Assembly: GCF_001684335.1 (NCBI RefSeq)
Contig: NZ_LOIC01000088.1
Span: forward strand, 318,158-382,157
Reading direction: 5' to 3'
DNA length: 64,000 nt
DNA from: Photorhabdus namnaonensis
GTDB taxonomy: Bacteria; Pseudomonadota; Gammaproteobacteria; Enterobacterales; Enterobacteriaceae
A program made the translations under genes and the position numbers. Shown one piece after another: positions 18,919-29,008 of the stretch. Numbering within the stretch: position 1 is the stretch's first letter; each line of letters opens with the position of its first letter. The notes below the pieces were generated by a model. The model was not told the DNA's origin. It was given only the letters and a program-made list of their open reading frames with translations, and did no database searches.

Positions 18919-19348
18919 TCAGTTTATAATCCGCAAAACAGGGATGAGGATTCCTTTATCGTAGAACTTTTTGTCCCACTCCGGATCAGACGCTATGAAA
19001 ACTGGAATACAATTAAGCAACGAAACACTAGATTCCAGACAACATTCAGAAAGATATTCGGTAACCTTTTGAGAACCAACAAGTAAATAGTTTATCAATA
19101 TATCTATTTCGTTTTCTTTAAGGCTAGACCCTTGCACAATTGAGCTTTGCAAAAATTGCCTTTGATATTGGTAAACCAACTTTCCTACAATCAACATCAT
19201 ATGCAGATTTCACATTAATATTTTTGATTGCAATACCTAGATTATTAATTATTGGATCGCTATCTGAGTGAAAATAAATCCCTTGATAGAGAGAAGAACA
19301 ACAATTTCCAACACCTGCAATAGCAACGTTAATCATATTAAAAATCAT
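18919..19348 (-). pseudogene. Broken myo-inositol-1-phosphate synthase
   Basis: The 5' frame starts MINVAIAGVGNCCSSLYQGI and continues with SAYDVDCRKVGLPISKAIFA, the N-terminal NAD-binding part of inositol-1-phosphate synthase. After a one-base slip near 19130 a second frame continues with ENEIDILINYLLVGSQK, then NCIPVFIASDPEWDKKFYDK, before degenerating. Only about 140 of roughly 360 residues survive. The enzyme is uncommon in enterobacteria, and here it sits directly behind a glycosyltransferase whose stop it overlaps, suggesting a decayed glycosyl-inositol pathway (inference). Confidence 0.85.
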
Positions 19349-20195
19349 TCTCGTTAGTATTTTGTGAAATTATTAAATCATTTAATTTAAATATATTCTC
19401 TTCTTTTATAAGCCAATCTGTCATTTCATTACTATATTTCTCAGAAATATATTTTTTATTTTCTAAGTTGGTCTTATAATTTGCATCATCCTCCTCTGGA
19501 TGAGACAGATGTATACCTTCTATCCCCTCAAACAAATGAAATTGAGAATTAGCTTTGTGAAGCCGGAAACCAAGATCAATATCTTCACCACCCCATGATT
19601 TAAAATGTTCATCAAAACAGCCCACTTTTTCAAAGAGTTCTTTTTCTACACTAAATATTGTTCCCCATAAAAAAACCCAAGGTGCAGGCATGGAACATAA
19701 TTTATAGTTGAATCTCGCGTATGAGCTTTGACGAATATCTTTGCCAACACCCAGTTCTTTCATCCTTTTAATTGCGCTGTCTACATCATCTAGGTCAACT
19801 TTTAGATCCCATTTATTTTCAGAGTACAGACCGTATACATTTCCAATCGAAACTGATTGTGGGTTAGCGCTATGGAACTTAATCACATTCTTAACGAAAT
19901 CACTTGGCAAAAGTACGTCAGCATCAATAAACGCCAGTAGCTTCCCTTTTGCATTTTTAGCTCCAATATTTCTCGCTCGGGCTACACGGAAACCTTCGTC
20001 AGGTACATATATATACTTGAGTTTATAGTTGTAAACTCGTTTAGTAACAGCGAGACAAGTCTCATCGCTAGAACCATCATCTACAACTATTACTTCGAAG
20101 TCATTAAAATCCGAACTTTGCTTGTTTAGTAAAGAGAGCAAAGACATTAGACTTTCTTTTTTGTTATAAGAAGGAATGATTATACTTAGAGTCAT
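19338..20195 (-). CDS. Family 2 glycosyltransferase with galactosyltransferase-like C-terminus
   Basis: This 285-residue GT-A fold enzyme begins MTLSIIIPSYNKKESL. It has the nucleotide-sugar motifs VVDDGSSDET and AFIDADV (the DXD metal site) and the acceptor-side signature SWGGEDIDLGFRLHK, as in GT2/GT7-type galactosyl- or N-acetylgalactosaminyltransferases. No membrane segment is visible, so it is cytosolic. AAGGAG precedes the start. The gene appears intact although its neighbours on both sides are broken. Donor and acceptor cannot be read from sequence. Confidence 0.8.
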   Translation of the reverse strand: MTLSIIIPSYNKKESLMSLLSLLNKQSSDFNDFEVIVVDDGSSDETCLAVTKRVYNYKLKYIYVPDEGFRVARARNIGAKNAKGKLLAFIDADVLLPSDFVKNVIKFHSANPQSVSIGNVYGLYSENKWDLKVDLDDVDSAIKRMKELGVGKDIRQSSYARFNYKLCSMPAPWVFLWGTIFSVEKELFEKVGCFDEHFKSWGGEDIDLGFRLHKANSQFHLFEGIEGIHLSHPEEDDANYKTNLENKKYISEKYSNEMTDWLIKEENIFKLNDLIISQNTNENDF

Positions 20196-20202
20196 AAATT
20201 CT

Positions 20203-20398
20203 TTACTCCTTGATCTTACTTTTTATTTCAAGAAAAGAGGCTTTAAAATTATTCATATCTGATAGAATGTAGTTTCCTTGTAGAGATAAGCAATTATTTA
20301 ATCTGTTTAGGAATTCTTCAATAAACTCATTAAATATGAATTCATTGAGATTATAAAGCCTTCAATATCGTTCTAATACTTTTCTTCCAAAAAGATAT
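20203..20398 (-). pseudogene. C-terminal remnant of an unidentified gene
   Basis: A coding-like frame ends NCLSLQGNYILSDMNNFKAS and then FLEIKSKIKE-stop, just before the glycosyltransferase start. Upstream it continues as YLFGRKVLERY, interrupted by TGA. It stops abruptly where the partial add copy begins. It was probably the preceding gene of the glycosyltransferase operon. Confidence 0.4.
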
Positions 20399-20431
20399 CA
20401 GGACGATGCACAGCATATCTATCATATGCAC

Positions 20432-20567
20432 CAGGCGATTATTGATGGTATCCATTTTGCCCGTCAAAATCGCGATATCGACATTCACCTTATCGGAATT
20501 TTGAGCAGAACTTTTGGTGAACAAGCCTGTACTCAGGAATTAGCCGCCCTGCTAGCTCACCAACAAC
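20432..20567 (+). repeat. Partial duplicate of add
   Basis: About 135 bp closely match add from about 17689 to 17824, including the stretch encoding [20 protein letters not shown]. Several substitutions are scattered along it. It has no usable start and loses homology abruptly on both sides. Together with add it flanks the 18341-20430 block as a direct repeat, which implies recombination or an insertion that carried a copy of the target. Confidence 0.9.
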
Positions 20568-20677
20568 ATTCGCATCTGCAAAACTGCGCTCTATCGTCCC
20601 CTTTCGTCGTTATTTCCGGTTCCTAAACTCCCGCTTCAAAAACAGTTTTCATTTGCATTATGACAACACACAAGTAG

Positions 20678-20737
20678 AGTATCGACAAAGTTGATACTTA
20701 AAATTAAAACTGATAGAGTATCTTCATTGTTGATACT
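20678..20737 (+). promoter_or_regulatory. Paired operators upstream of mazEF
   Basis: Two 21-bp inverted repeats, AGTATC-N9-GATACT at 20678-20698 and again at 20717-20737, start 39 bp apart. The second ends 14 bp before the antitoxin start. This spacing fits cooperative binding by the MazE/MazF complex (inference). Confidence 0.7.
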
Positions 20738-20751
20738 TTGAGGATTTAAAA

Positions 20752-20997
20752 ATGGCACAAGTAGTAGTGAAAAAATGGGGTAACAGCCCTTCTGTACGTC
20801 TTCCGGTAGCTATCATGCAAGCCGCCTCACTTAATGTTGATGATACTGTTGATATTGCTGTCGAAGATGGTCGAATTATCATTATTCCAATCAGGGCGAA
20901 AGAATATTCTCTAGATGCGCTATTAGCCGGAATTACACCGGAAAATATTCATGAAAAAATAGATTTTGGTTCTCCAGTGGGTAAGGAATTGATCTGA
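20752..20997 (+). CDS. mazE: MazE-like antitoxin
   Basis: This 81-residue AbrB-fold antitoxin reads VVVKKWGNSPSVRLPVAIMQ in the DNA-binding half and YSLDALLAGITPENIH in the toxin-binding tail. GAGG lies 10 bp before the start. The stop overlaps the toxin start by one base (TGATG), so translation is coupled. The likely operators lie directly upstream. Confidence 0.9.
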   Translation: MAQVVVKKWGNSPSVRLPVAIMQAASLNVDDTVDIAVEDGRIIIIPIRAKEYSLDALLAGITPENIHEKIDFGSPVGKELI

Positions 20998-21329
20998 TGG
21001 TTTCTCGTTTTGTGCCTGATGCTGGCGATATTATCTGGATTGACTTTGATCCTGTGACTGGACACGAACAGGGAGGCCATCGCCCCGCAGTAGTACTGAG
21101 TCCATTTGCATATAACAATAAGGTGGGGTTACTACTCTGTGTTCCTTGCACAACGAAGGCAAAAGATTATCCTTTTGAAGTTGAGCTATCAGGAAGCCGC
21201 GATAGTGTCGCCTTAGCTGACCAGGTAACATGCATTGATTGGCGAGCCAGAAAAGTGACAAAAAAAGGCAATGTTAATTCTTCAGAACTAGAAGATATAA
21301 GAGCTAAAGCAAAAGCGCTTATCGGATAA
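20997..21329 (+). CDS. mazF: MazF-like endoribonuclease toxin
   Basis: This 110-residue toxin has the MazF motifs DAGDIIWIDFDPVTGHEQGG, HRPAVVLSP and VPCTTKAKDYPFEVEL, and ends in the LADQVTCIDWRARKV strand. It is a ribosome-independent mRNA interferase held inactive by MazE. This is the second MazF-superfamily system in the window; the other, at 12026, is ChpB-like and clearly distinct. Confidence 0.92.
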   Translation: MVSRFVPDAGDIIWIDFDPVTGHEQGGHRPAVVLSPFAYNNKVGLLLCVPCTTKAKDYPFEVELSGSRDSVALADQVTCIDWRARKVTKKGNVNSSELEDIRAKAKALIG

Positions 21330-21527
21330 CGAGGTTTTACATGACCGGACTCCAAACTCCTTAGTTTTAGATCTCAGAAGAAAAATATTTAAAATATAAA
21401 ATTGCATTCATTGGGGAAATATAAAATTCAAATAGAAGTTTACGATTTAAATTTCTCAGTTAAATATTACATTGTTGTAAATATCATTAATATATATTTA
21501 CAACAATTCCCTATCATAGATTTATAT

Positions 21528-22505
21528 TTATCTCCGTTTTAACCTCCGAGCATAACGTTGTGCCAATACGGCACACACCATCAACTGAATTTGATGAAAA
21601 ATCATCAACGGCAGCAACATTACACCCACCGTCGCAGCCGGAAATAGCACATTCGCCATTGGTACGCCATTAGCCAGACTCTTTTTCGAACCACAAAAAA
21701 CAATCGTAATTTCGTCTTCTTTATTAAAACCCAACCAGCGAGCGGTATAAGTATTAATAATCAGCACAATCGCCAGCATAATGCAGCAAATAACCCCAAT
21801 CATCAGTAGCGAATAACCATCAATTTTATGCCATATTCCCTCTACAACCGCCTCACTAAAAGCCACATAAACCACTAAAAGAATTGATGACCGATCAGTT
21901 ATATTTACTAGTTTTTTATGTTTCTCCACCCAACGTGCAATTAATGGCCGTGACAGATGCCCGATAATAAAGGGAACCATCAATTGAAGGACGATAGATT
22001 TTATTGCTGCCAATGTATCGGGACTGCCTTCTCCCTGTGTATGGATCATCAACCCGACTAATATTGGCGATAAAAACACACCCAAAATACTGGATGCCGA
22101 AGCACTGCAAATAGCCGCGGCAACATTACCACCAGCAACCGAAGTAAAAGCAATAGCTGACTGAACGGTAGCCGGTAACGCGCAAAGATAAAGGAATCCC
22201 CAATAAATCGTTGGCGTCATAATTTCGGGTACTAGCAAATTCAGTCCTAATCCGATAATTGGGAATAAGACAAAAGTACTGAGAAAAACCACTAAATGAA
22301 GCCGCCAATGTCCCATGCCGGCAATAATGGCCTGACGGGATAATTTAGCGCCATGCATAAAGAACAACAGAGCGATAGCCGCTGTAGTTAGCCGCTGAAA
22401 TCCTACTTTTATTTCACCTTCGCAAGGAAAGAATGTCGCAATAACAACGACCGTCACTAATACCATCAAAAAAGGATCTATTTTTAATTTTTGCCACCAG
22501 GTCAT
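21528..22505 (-). CDS. Bile acid:sodium symporter-like transporter (YfeH family)
   Basis: This 325-residue integral membrane protein has about nine or ten hydrophobic segments. It starts MTWWQKLKIDPFLMVLVTVV and contains ALPATVQSAIAFTSVAGGNVAAA and FCGSKKSLANGVPMA, matching the SBF-like family (YfeH). It is probably a Na+-coupled importer of an organic anion; the substrate is unknown. AAGGAAAATG precedes the start. It is transcribed in the same direction as the downstream-lying ydgJ, 61 bp away. Confidence 0.85.
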   Translation of the reverse strand: MTWWQKLKIDPFLMVLVTVVVIATFFPCEGEIKVGFQRLTTAAIALLFFMHGAKLSRQAIIAGMGHWRLHLVVFLSTFVLFPIIGLGLNLLVPEIMTPTIYWGFLYLCALPATVQSAIAFTSVAGGNVAAAICSASASSILGVFLSPILVGLMIHTQGEGSPDTLAAIKSIVLQLMVPFIIGHLSRPLIARWVEKHKKLVNITDRSSILLVVYVAFSEAVVEGIWHKIDGYSLLMIGVICCIMLAIVLIINTYTARWLGFNKEDEITIVFCGSKKSLANGVPMANVLFPAATVGVMLLPLMIFHQIQLMVCAVLAQRYARRLKRR

Positions 22506-22566
22506 TTATCATTTTCCTTGCTTTGCAAATAATTAGCCCGGCCAACCAGGCTAATCAATAAATAGC

Positions 22567-23604
22567 TTAAATTACCACTGCACATTGTTGTTTTGCCGAC
22601 TGAATACCGGCTTCAATTAATTTCATGATTTGAATTGCTTCACTTGCCGTGACCGGATTAGGTTTACCTAGCGTAATCGCATCACGGATAGCAGCATAAT
22701 AAGCAGAATAATTACCAGGCAAAGTCGGAACATATTCAGTCACTAACTCCTCTCCGCTTAACAGTGTCATAACACCGTCACGAATATCATATCCCCAATC
22801 GGCATGCGGCGGCCTCTCCCCTGCTTTCAACCGTTCTTCCTGAGGATCAAGACCATATTTTACATAACTGCCTTCCATACCATGTAACGTATAAACAGCA
22901 GACTCAGCCGCCGCCACGGTTGTCGCATGAAGAACCACTTTAATATCCGAATAATTCAACAACACGTGGAAATAATCTACCGCTTCCGCTTGTGGGCGGA
23001 TCATCCCCAAATCAGCGGTAATAGATTGCGGTTTACCAAATAGTTGAACCGCCTGATCGAGTAAATGAGACCCTAAATCATACCAAATACCACTTCCTTG
23101 CCCCGCCGTTTCACGCCATCTTTGACGTATAACCGGACGATAACGATCAAAATGGGATGCGAAATATTTTAATTTACCCAAACGATTTTCTTTAATTAAC
23201 GATTTTATCGTCAGAAAACCGGAATCCCAACGGCGGTTATGAAAAACAGAAAGTAATAAACCCGCCTTTTCTGCCTGCTCTTTTAAAGATTCAGCCTGTT
23301 CAACGGTGACGGTAAATGGTTTATCCACCACAACATGCTTACCCGCTGCCAATGCCTTCTGTGCCAGAGGATAATGCGTATCATTAGGTGTCGGAATAAC
23401 GATTAAATCAATGTCGGGATCATTAAAAAGATCCTCAGGGCAGGATACCACCGGAATATTTGGCCAATCTGATTTCACTTTTTCAGCATCACTACTGGAA
23501 ATGGCGGCCAATTTAACACCAGCAGTGCCGGCAATTAACGGTGCATGGAACGTTTTACTTGCATAACCATACCCCACCAACCCAACCTTTAACAGCTCAC
23601 GCAT
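22567..23604 (-). CDS. ydgJ: Gfo/Idh/MocA family oxidoreductase
   Basis: This 345-residue NAD(P)-dependent dehydrogenase has the N-terminal Rossmann motif VGLVGYGYASKTFH, the characteristic VVDKPFTVTVEQAESL, and the C-terminal alpha/beta domain with WYDLGSHLLDQA. Length and position next to ydgK match E. coli YdgJ. The substrate is probably a sugar or polyol derivative; it has not been determined from sequence. Confidence 0.88.
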   Translation of the reverse strand: MRELLKVGLVGYGYASKTFHAPLIAGTAGVKLAAISSSDAEKVKSDWPNIPVVSCPEDLFNDPDIDLIVIPTPNDTHYPLAQKALAAGKHVVVDKPFTVTVEQAESLKEQAEKAGLLLSVFHNRRWDSGFLTIKSLIKENRLGKLKYFASHFDRYRPVIRQRWRETAGQGSGIWYDLGSHLLDQAVQLFGKPQSITADLGMIRPQAEAVDYFHVLLNYSDIKVVLHATTVAAAESAVYTLHGMEGSYVKYGLDPQEERLKAGERPPHADWGYDIRDGVMTLLSGEELVTEYVPTLPGNYSAYYAAIRDAITLGKPNPVTASEAIQIMKLIEAGIQSAKQQCAVVI

Positions 23605-23801
23605 AACAGCCCCTCAAACTCATTAATAACATGCAACAATTTCAGCATCCGTAAAAAATATCATTGGTAATGACCGTTGAGCAAATTATCTCTGAATCTA
23701 CCCTTGAAGATCTTTCAACCAATCTATTCCTATAACCTATTTCTTAAGTCATCAGAATCGCCTATTATTCTTTTTTCGTATAGCTTCAAGTGGAATGATT
23801 T

Positions 23802-24242
23802 ATGTATCAAACCAATGATTACCACCGAATTAATGGTTGGATTCTGGCTCCAGCAGCTTATCTGATTATGACCTTTCTCAGCGCCAGTATAATGCTCGTC
23901 TTATATATTGTGGCATTTTTTAGTCAAAACAATGCACTAAGTGCCGGGAATAATCACTTTACTTTAATGTGGTTTCTTTCCGTCGCCATTACTGCGGTAA
24001 TGTGGTGTTTCACCCTATGGGTATTAAAACTGCTTTTCATTCGATCAAAAAGGTTCCCGCAAATTTTTATTATTTGGCTTATTGTTACCGTATTAATCGC
24101 ATTGAAAACTTTTGCTTTCTCCCCTATTCCTGATCAAATGGCTTTACGCGCATTAGCATGGCCGCTATTGGCAACCGCTATTTTCGTCCCCTACATTAAA
24201 CGCTCTCATCGAGTCAAAATGACTTTCACACAAGATCGATAA
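23802..24242 (+). CDS. ydgK: DUF2569 inner-membrane protein YdgK
   Basis: This 146-residue protein has four predicted membrane segments and the DUF2569 opening INGWILAPAAYLIMTFLSA. It lies immediately upstream of rsxA, as in E. coli. Function is unknown; synteny with the Rsx operon is the only hint. Confidence 0.85.
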   Translation: MYQTNDYHRINGWILAPAAYLIMTFLSASIMLVLYIVAFFSQNNALSAGNNHFTLMWFLSVAITAVMWCFTLWVLKLLFIRSKRFPQIFIIWLIVTVLIALKTFAFSPIPDQMALRALAWPLLATAIFVPYIKRSHRVKMTFTQDR

Positions 24243-24364
24243 CCTCAACTTTCTTTGGTTGTTATCATTAACAATAGATTGCCCCTGGTAAGACAAGGGC
24301 ATACTTATAATTTAATAAAAGTCAACTTAATAAAAAGTAAACAAACTCATTTTCAGGCACAGCA

Positions 24365-24946
24365 ATGACTGACTATTTTCTTTTATTTGTTGGAACCGTA
24401 TTGGTTAACAATTTTGTCTTGGTGAAATTCCTTGGCTTATGCCCTTTTATGGGCGTATCTAAAAAGCTGGAAACCGCCATCGGGATGGGATTTGCGACAA
24501 CATTCGTTATGACACTGGCCTCTGTCTGTTCGTGGCTGGTGAATACCTTTATTTTGTTACCACTGGATTTAATCTATTTGCGTACCCTGAGCTTTATTCT
24601 GGTTATTGCGGTGGTGGTGCAATTCACAGAACTTGTTGTACGCAAAACCAGCCCGACGTTATACCGGTTATTGGGTATTTTCCTGCCGTTAATTACGACT
24701 AACTGTGCTGTACTTGGCGTGGCGCTGCTGAATATCAATCAATCACACGATTTTTTACAATCCGCTATCTATGGTTTCGGCGCTGCCGCCGGTTTCTCTC
24801 TTGTTATGGTACTGTTTGCCGCTATTCGTGAACGTCTGGCTGTCGCTGATGTCCCCGCCCCTTTCAAGGGGTCATCTATTGGTCTTATCACTGCGGGTTT
24901 AATGTCCTTGGCTTTTATGGGCTTTAGTGGTTTGGTGAAGTTCTGA
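24365..24946 (+). CDS. rsxA: Electron transport complex subunit RsxA
   Basis: This 193-residue protein with six membrane segments begins [19 protein letters not shown] and contains [13 protein letters not shown] and [15 protein letters not shown]. It is the RnfA/RsxA subunit, which with RsxE binds an intramembrane iron-sulfur cluster. Rsx is an Rnf-type ion-motive NADH/ferredoxin complex that in E. coli reduces SoxR. The stop overlaps the rsxB start by one base. Confidence 0.96.
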   Translation: MTDYFLLFVGTVLVNNFVLVKFLGLCPFMGVSKKLETAIGMGFATTFVMTLASVCSWLVNTFILLPLDLIYLRTLSFILVIAVVVQFTELVVRKTSPTLYRLLGIFLPLITTNCAVLGVALLNINQSHDFLQSAIYGFGAAAGFSLVMVLFAAIRERLAVADVPAPFKGSSIGLITAGLMSLAFMGFSGLVKF

Positions 24947-25578
24947 TGACATCATTATGGATTGCTATTGGCGCACTCAGTGCACTAGGGTTAATTTTTG
25001 GCTTAATCCTGGGGTTTGCCGCCCGCCGTTTTCAGGTGGAAGAGGACCCTATTGTTGAAAACATTGATGATATTCTGCCGCAAAGCCAGTGTGGGCAATG
25101 TGGTTATCCTGGCTGTCGCCCGTATGCTGAAGCCATAGCGAATAATGGTGAGATGATTAACAAATGCGCACCCGGTGGTGAACAAGCTATGCTGAAAATT
25201 TCAGAGCTGCTTGGTGTCGATCCACAACCATTAGATGGTGATGCAAGCGTACAAAATCCAGCCCGCAAAGTCGCCTTTATCGATGAAGAGAATTGCATTG
25301 GCTGCACCAAATGTATTCAGGCTTGCCCTGTAGACGCTATTGTCGGCGCTACCCGTGCTATGCATACCATCGTTGAAGATCTCTGTACCGGTTGTGACCT
25401 GTGCGTCGCGCCTTGCCCAACAGACTGCATTACGATGATCCCGGTAGCCACAACCACTGCTAATTGGAAATGGGATTTAAAAACCATTCCCGTTAAAAAT
25501 ATTACTGTTCAGCCATCGCACTCCGTTTCCATCAACAGTATCCCAGTTAAAAATATTGAGGCTGAACATCATGTTTAA
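24946..25578 (+). CDS. rsxB: Electron transport complex subunit RsxB (ferredoxin)
   Basis: This 210-residue protein has one N-terminal membrane anchor followed by a four-cysteine cluster in [16 protein letters not shown]. Two ferredoxin motifs follow, [18 protein letters not shown] and [16 protein letters not shown]. It carries electrons within the Rsx complex on the cytoplasmic face. It overlaps rsxC by 8 bp. Confidence 0.96.
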   Translation: MTSLWIAIGALSALGLIFGLILGFAARRFQVEEDPIVENIDDILPQSQCGQCGYPGCRPYAEAIANNGEMINKCAPGGEQAMLKISELLGVDPQPLDGDASVQNPARKVAFIDEENCIGCTKCIQACPVDAIVGATRAMHTIVEDLCTGCDLCVAPCPTDCITMIPVATTTANWKWDLKTIPVKNITVQPSHSVSINSIPVKNIEAEHHV

Positions 25579-27907
25579 CTTATTAGATTTACTCAATAAA
25601 AACAAAATCTGGGATTTTGCCGGTGGGATTCATCCACCTGAAATGAAGCTGCAATCCAGCCAGACGCCTTTACGCATCGCGCCACTACCTGAAGAGTTAA
25701 TCATCCCATTGCAACAACATTTGGGTACACAAGGCGAGTTGCTGGTTAAAGTGGGTGATAAGGTGCTTAAAGGCCAACCTTTAACATTTGGTATTGGTCG
25801 TACAGTACCGGTTCATGCATCGACTTCCGGCACAATTATTGCCATTAAACCGTGTATTACCGCGCATCCATCCGGGTTGAAAGAGTTATGTGTTCGTTTG
25901 CGCCCAGATGGCGCCGATCAATGGTGTAAACGCGTTCAGACACCGGATTATCAATCACTGGATACAGAGACAATCCTGAACCGAATCCATCAGGCAGGTA
26001 TCGCGGGTTTAGGTGGAGCCGGCTTTCCTACCGCCGCCAAACTGCAAAGTGGACGGCATGGTCTTAAGACGCTGATTATTAACGCGGCAGAATGCGAACC
26101 TTATATCACCGCGGATGACCGCCTGATGCAGGAACATGCCGGCGAACTTGTCGAAGGCATTCGTATTCTGGAACACTTGCTTAAACCGGAGCATATCTTA
26201 ATCGGTATCGAAGATAATAAGCCAGAAGCAATAACAGAACTTAAAACCGCCCTAAAAGGTGATAAATCGATTATCGTCCGGGTTATTCCGACTAAATATC
26301 CTTCCGGCGGCGCCAAACAACTGACCAAAATCCTGACAGGTAAAGAAGTCCCATCCGGCGGCCGCTCCTCCGCTATCGGCGTACTGATGCAGAACGTAGG
26401 TACAGTGGTTGCAATCAAACGTGCCATTATTGATGGAGAACCTTTGATTGAACGAGTCGTGACGCTTACTGGCGAAGCAGTCACCTCACCGGGTAACTTC
26501 TGGGCGCGGCTTGGTACTCCGGTACAATTTCTTCTCCATTTAGCCGGGTTTGAACCACAATCAGAACAGATGGTCATTATGGGGGGTCCTTTAATGGGAT
26601 TCACGCTGCCTGACCTCAACGTGCCCATCGTCAAAATCAGTAACTGTATTCTGGCGCCATCCCATCAGGAAATGGATTCAAACACCGCGGAAGAGGCTTG
26701 TATCCGTTGTGGATTATGTGTGGAAGCCTGCCCTGCCCGTTTATTGCCGCAACAACTCTATTGGTTCAGTCGTGGACAAGAGCATGAAAAGGCCAGAGAT
26801 CACAATCTGTTCGACTGTATTGAATGCGGCGCCTGTGCTTATGTCTGCCCAAGTAATATTCCTCTGGTGCAATATTATCGCCAGGAGAAAGCTGAAATTC
26901 GGGCCTTGGATCAGGAAAACCGCCGTTCAACGGAAGCCAAAATGCGTTTCGAAGCTAAACAAGCCCGTATGGAGCGAGAAAAACTGGCCCGTGAAGAACG
27001 ACACAAAAAATCGGCTGTTCAAATTGATAATAAAGATAAAAGTACTGTACAAGACGCGCTTTCCCGGGTGAAGGAAAAGCAAGCTGACGCAGGTAAAGTT
27101 GTTGCTATAGAACCGGGACAATTACCCGATAATTCCGCAGCAATAGCGGCTCGTCAGGCAAGAAAAGAGCAGCTTCGCGCTCGTCAGGCGGAAAAACAGG
27201 CGGCTGAAAATATTAATATTGCTCCATCTGAACCAACAAGTGCGGAAGATCCACGCAAAGCCGCGTTAGCCGCGGCGATTGCCAGAGCTAAAGCGAAGAA
27301 AGCGGCTCAGAATCAGGAAGTCGCACCATCTCTGGAAGCGAGAGAACCAGAAACCACCGCTAGAGAAAAACAAGATCCTCGTAAAGATGCAGTCGCGGCC
27401 GCTATTGCTCGTGTCAAAGCCAAGAAAGCCCAGACTCAGCAATTAACTGAAAATCAGGTGGAAACACCACCAGCGGAAGAAACCGATCCGCGTAAAGCCG
27501 CCGTCGCGGCCGCTATTGCTCGTGTTAAAGCCAAGAAAGCTCAAACTCAGCAATTAACTGAAAATCAGGCAAAGATACCACCAGCGGAAGAAACTGATCC
27601 GCGTAAAGCTGCCATCGCGGCCGCTATTGCTCGCGTCAAAGCCAAGAAAGCTCAAACTCAGCAATTAACTGAAAATCAGGTGGAAACACCACCAGCGGAA
27701 GAAACCGATCCTCGTAAAGCCGCCGTCGCGGCCGCTATTGCCCGAGTCAAAGCCAAGAAAGCTCAAACTCAGCAATTAACTGAAAATCAGGCGGAAACAC
27801 CGCCAGCGGAAGAAACCGATCCACGGAAAGCGGCGATTGCTGCCGCCATCGCTAGGGTTAAGGCCAAAAAAGGCTCTCAGGAACAACAGAAAATTTCAAT
27901 AGAATAG
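25571..27907 (+). CDS. rsxC: Electron transport complex subunit RsxC with a repeat-bearing C-terminus
   Basis: This 778-residue NADH- and FMN-binding subunit has [29 protein letters not shown] and a glycine-rich nucleotide site. Two 4Fe-4S motifs are present: [16 protein letters not shown] and [19 protein letters not shown] at 25571 matches the family start MFNLLDLL. The last third is an alanine/lysine-rich helix with [17 protein letters not shown] repeats, common in enterobacterial RsxC but here organised in near-identical 37-residue units. It is the cytoplasmic NADH entry point of the complex. Confidence 0.95.
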   Translation: MFNLLDLLNKNKIWDFAGGIHPPEMKLQSSQTPLRIAPLPEELIIPLQQHLGTQGELLVKVGDKVLKGQPLTFGIGRTVPVHASTSGTIIAIKPCITAHPSGLKELCVRLRPDGADQWCKRVQTPDYQSLDTETILNRIHQAGIAGLGGAGFPTAAKLQSGRHGLKTLIINAAECEPYITADDRLMQEHAGELVEGIRILEHLLKPEHILIGIEDNKPEAITELKTALKGDKSIIVRVIPTKYPSGGAKQLTKILTGKEVPSGGRSSAIGVLMQNVGTVVAIKRAIIDGEPLIERVVTLTGEAVTSPGNFWARLGTPVQFLLHLAGFEPQSEQMVIMGGPLMGFTLPDLNVPIVKISNCILAPSHQEMDSNTAEEACIRCGLCVEACPARLLPQQLYWFSRGQEHEKARDHNLFDCIECGACAYVCPSNIPLVQYYRQEKAEIRALDQENRRSTEAKMRFEAKQARMEREKLAREERHKKSAVQIDNKDKSTVQDALSRVKEKQADAGKVVAIEPGQLPDNSAAIAARQARKEQLRARQAEKQAAENINIAPSEPTSAEDPRKAALAAAIARAKAKKAAQNQEVAPSLEAREPETTAREKQDPRKDAVAAAIARVKAKKAQTQQLTENQVETPPAEETDPRKAAVAAAIARVKAKKAQTQQLTENQAKIPPAEETDPRKAAIAAAIARVKAKKAQTQQLTENQVETPPAEETDPRKAAVAAAIARVKAKKAQTQQLTENQAETPPAEETDPRKAAIAAAIARVKAKKGSQEQQKISIE
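27248..27890 (+). repeat. 111-bp tandem repeat within rsxC
   Basis: Copies begin at 27248 (diverged), 27374, 27485, 27596, 27707 and 27818 (partial). The central units are 111 bp (37 residues, [20 protein letters not shown] and a TPPAEET linker) and differ by few bases, so the array probably expanded recently and may vary between strains. Confidence 0.95.
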
Positions 27908-27919
27908 TGATTGTTATAA

Positions 27920-28999
27920 ATGAAATTCAGACCCGTTCAAATTGACAATAAAAAACTAAAAGTCGCAAGTTCGCCTTTTACACACAACCAGCAAAATACC
28001 AGCCGTATTATGCTGTGGGTTGTGCTGGCAACGATACCCGGTATCGCGGTACAAACTTACTTCTTTAGTTACGGTACCTTATTCCAGATCCTGCTTGCGG
28101 TGATTACCGCTCTGCTTGCGGAATCCTTTGCCCTGTCTTTGCGTAAACAGGCAATTATGCCTCGTTTGCAGGATAATTCCGCGTTACTGACCGGTTTACT
28201 TTTAGGGATCAGCCTTCCACCGCTGGCCCCTTGGTGGCTGATTGTATTAGGAACTGTCTTTGCTGTGATTATTGCCAAACACCTCTATGGCGGTCTTGGT
28301 CAAAACCCATTCAACCCGGCAATGGTGGGTTATGTCGTACTGCTAATCTCATTTCCAGTGCAAATGACCAGTTGGTTGCCTCCTATGGATTTACTGACAA
28401 CACAAATCACACCGCTAGACAGCCTGATGGTGATTTTCACCGGCCATACTCCCGATGGAACAACATTACAGCAGTTGCAACAAGGTTTTGACGGAATTAG
28501 CCAAGCCACACCGTTGGACAGCTTCAAAACCGGTTTATTGACCCACAATATCAATGACGTTCTTCGCCAACCCATATTACAAGGATCTCTGGCGGGTATC
28601 GGCTGGCAATGGGTCAACATTGCTTATCTTATTGGTGGGCTTATTCTGCTAAACAGAAAAGTAATAACCTGGCAAATTCCTGTGGCATTTATTATGGCAT
28701 TAGGTTTATGTGCGCTCACAAGCTGGCTGATTGATCCAACCCGCTATTCGCCGCCATTATTACAACTGTTTTCCGGTGCAACTATGCTAGGCGCATTCTT
28801 TATTGCAACCGATCCCGTTAGTGCTTCCACGACACCCAAAGGTCGTTTGGTGTTTGGCGCCATGATTGGCCTGTTAGTTTGGGTTATCCGTGTTTATGGT
28901 GGTTATCCTGACGCCATCGCGTTTGCGGTCTTATTGGCAAATATCACCGTGCCACTCATTGACCATTACACCCAACCCCGCGTTTACGGGCATAAATAA
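27920..28999 (+). CDS. rsxD: Electron transport complex subunit RsxD
   Basis: This 359-residue polytopic membrane subunit has the covalent-FMN motif [19 protein letters not shown]; the threonine of SGAT is the attachment site. Other family segments are [15 protein letters not shown] [11 protein letters not shown] and [19 protein letters not shown]. It forms part of the ion-translocating core of Rsx. It lies 12 bp after rsxC and 9 bp before rsxG, in one operon. Confidence 0.96.
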   Translation: MKFRPVQIDNKKLKVASSPFTHNQQNTSRIMLWVVLATIPGIAVQTYFFSYGTLFQILLAVITALLAESFALSLRKQAIMPRLQDNSALLTGLLLGISLPPLAPWWLIVLGTVFAVIIAKHLYGGLGQNPFNPAMVGYVVLLISFPVQMTSWLPPMDLLTTQITPLDSLMVIFTGHTPDGTTLQQLQQGFDGISQATPLDSFKTGLLTHNINDVLRQPILQGSLAGIGWQWVNIAYLIGGLILLNRKVITWQIPVAFIMALGLCALTSWLIDPTRYSPPLLQLFSGATMLGAFFIATDPVSASTTPKGRLVFGAMIGLLVWVIRVYGGYPDAIAFAVLLANITVPLIDHYTQPRVYGHK

Positions 29000-29008
29000 G
29001 GAGCCGTT

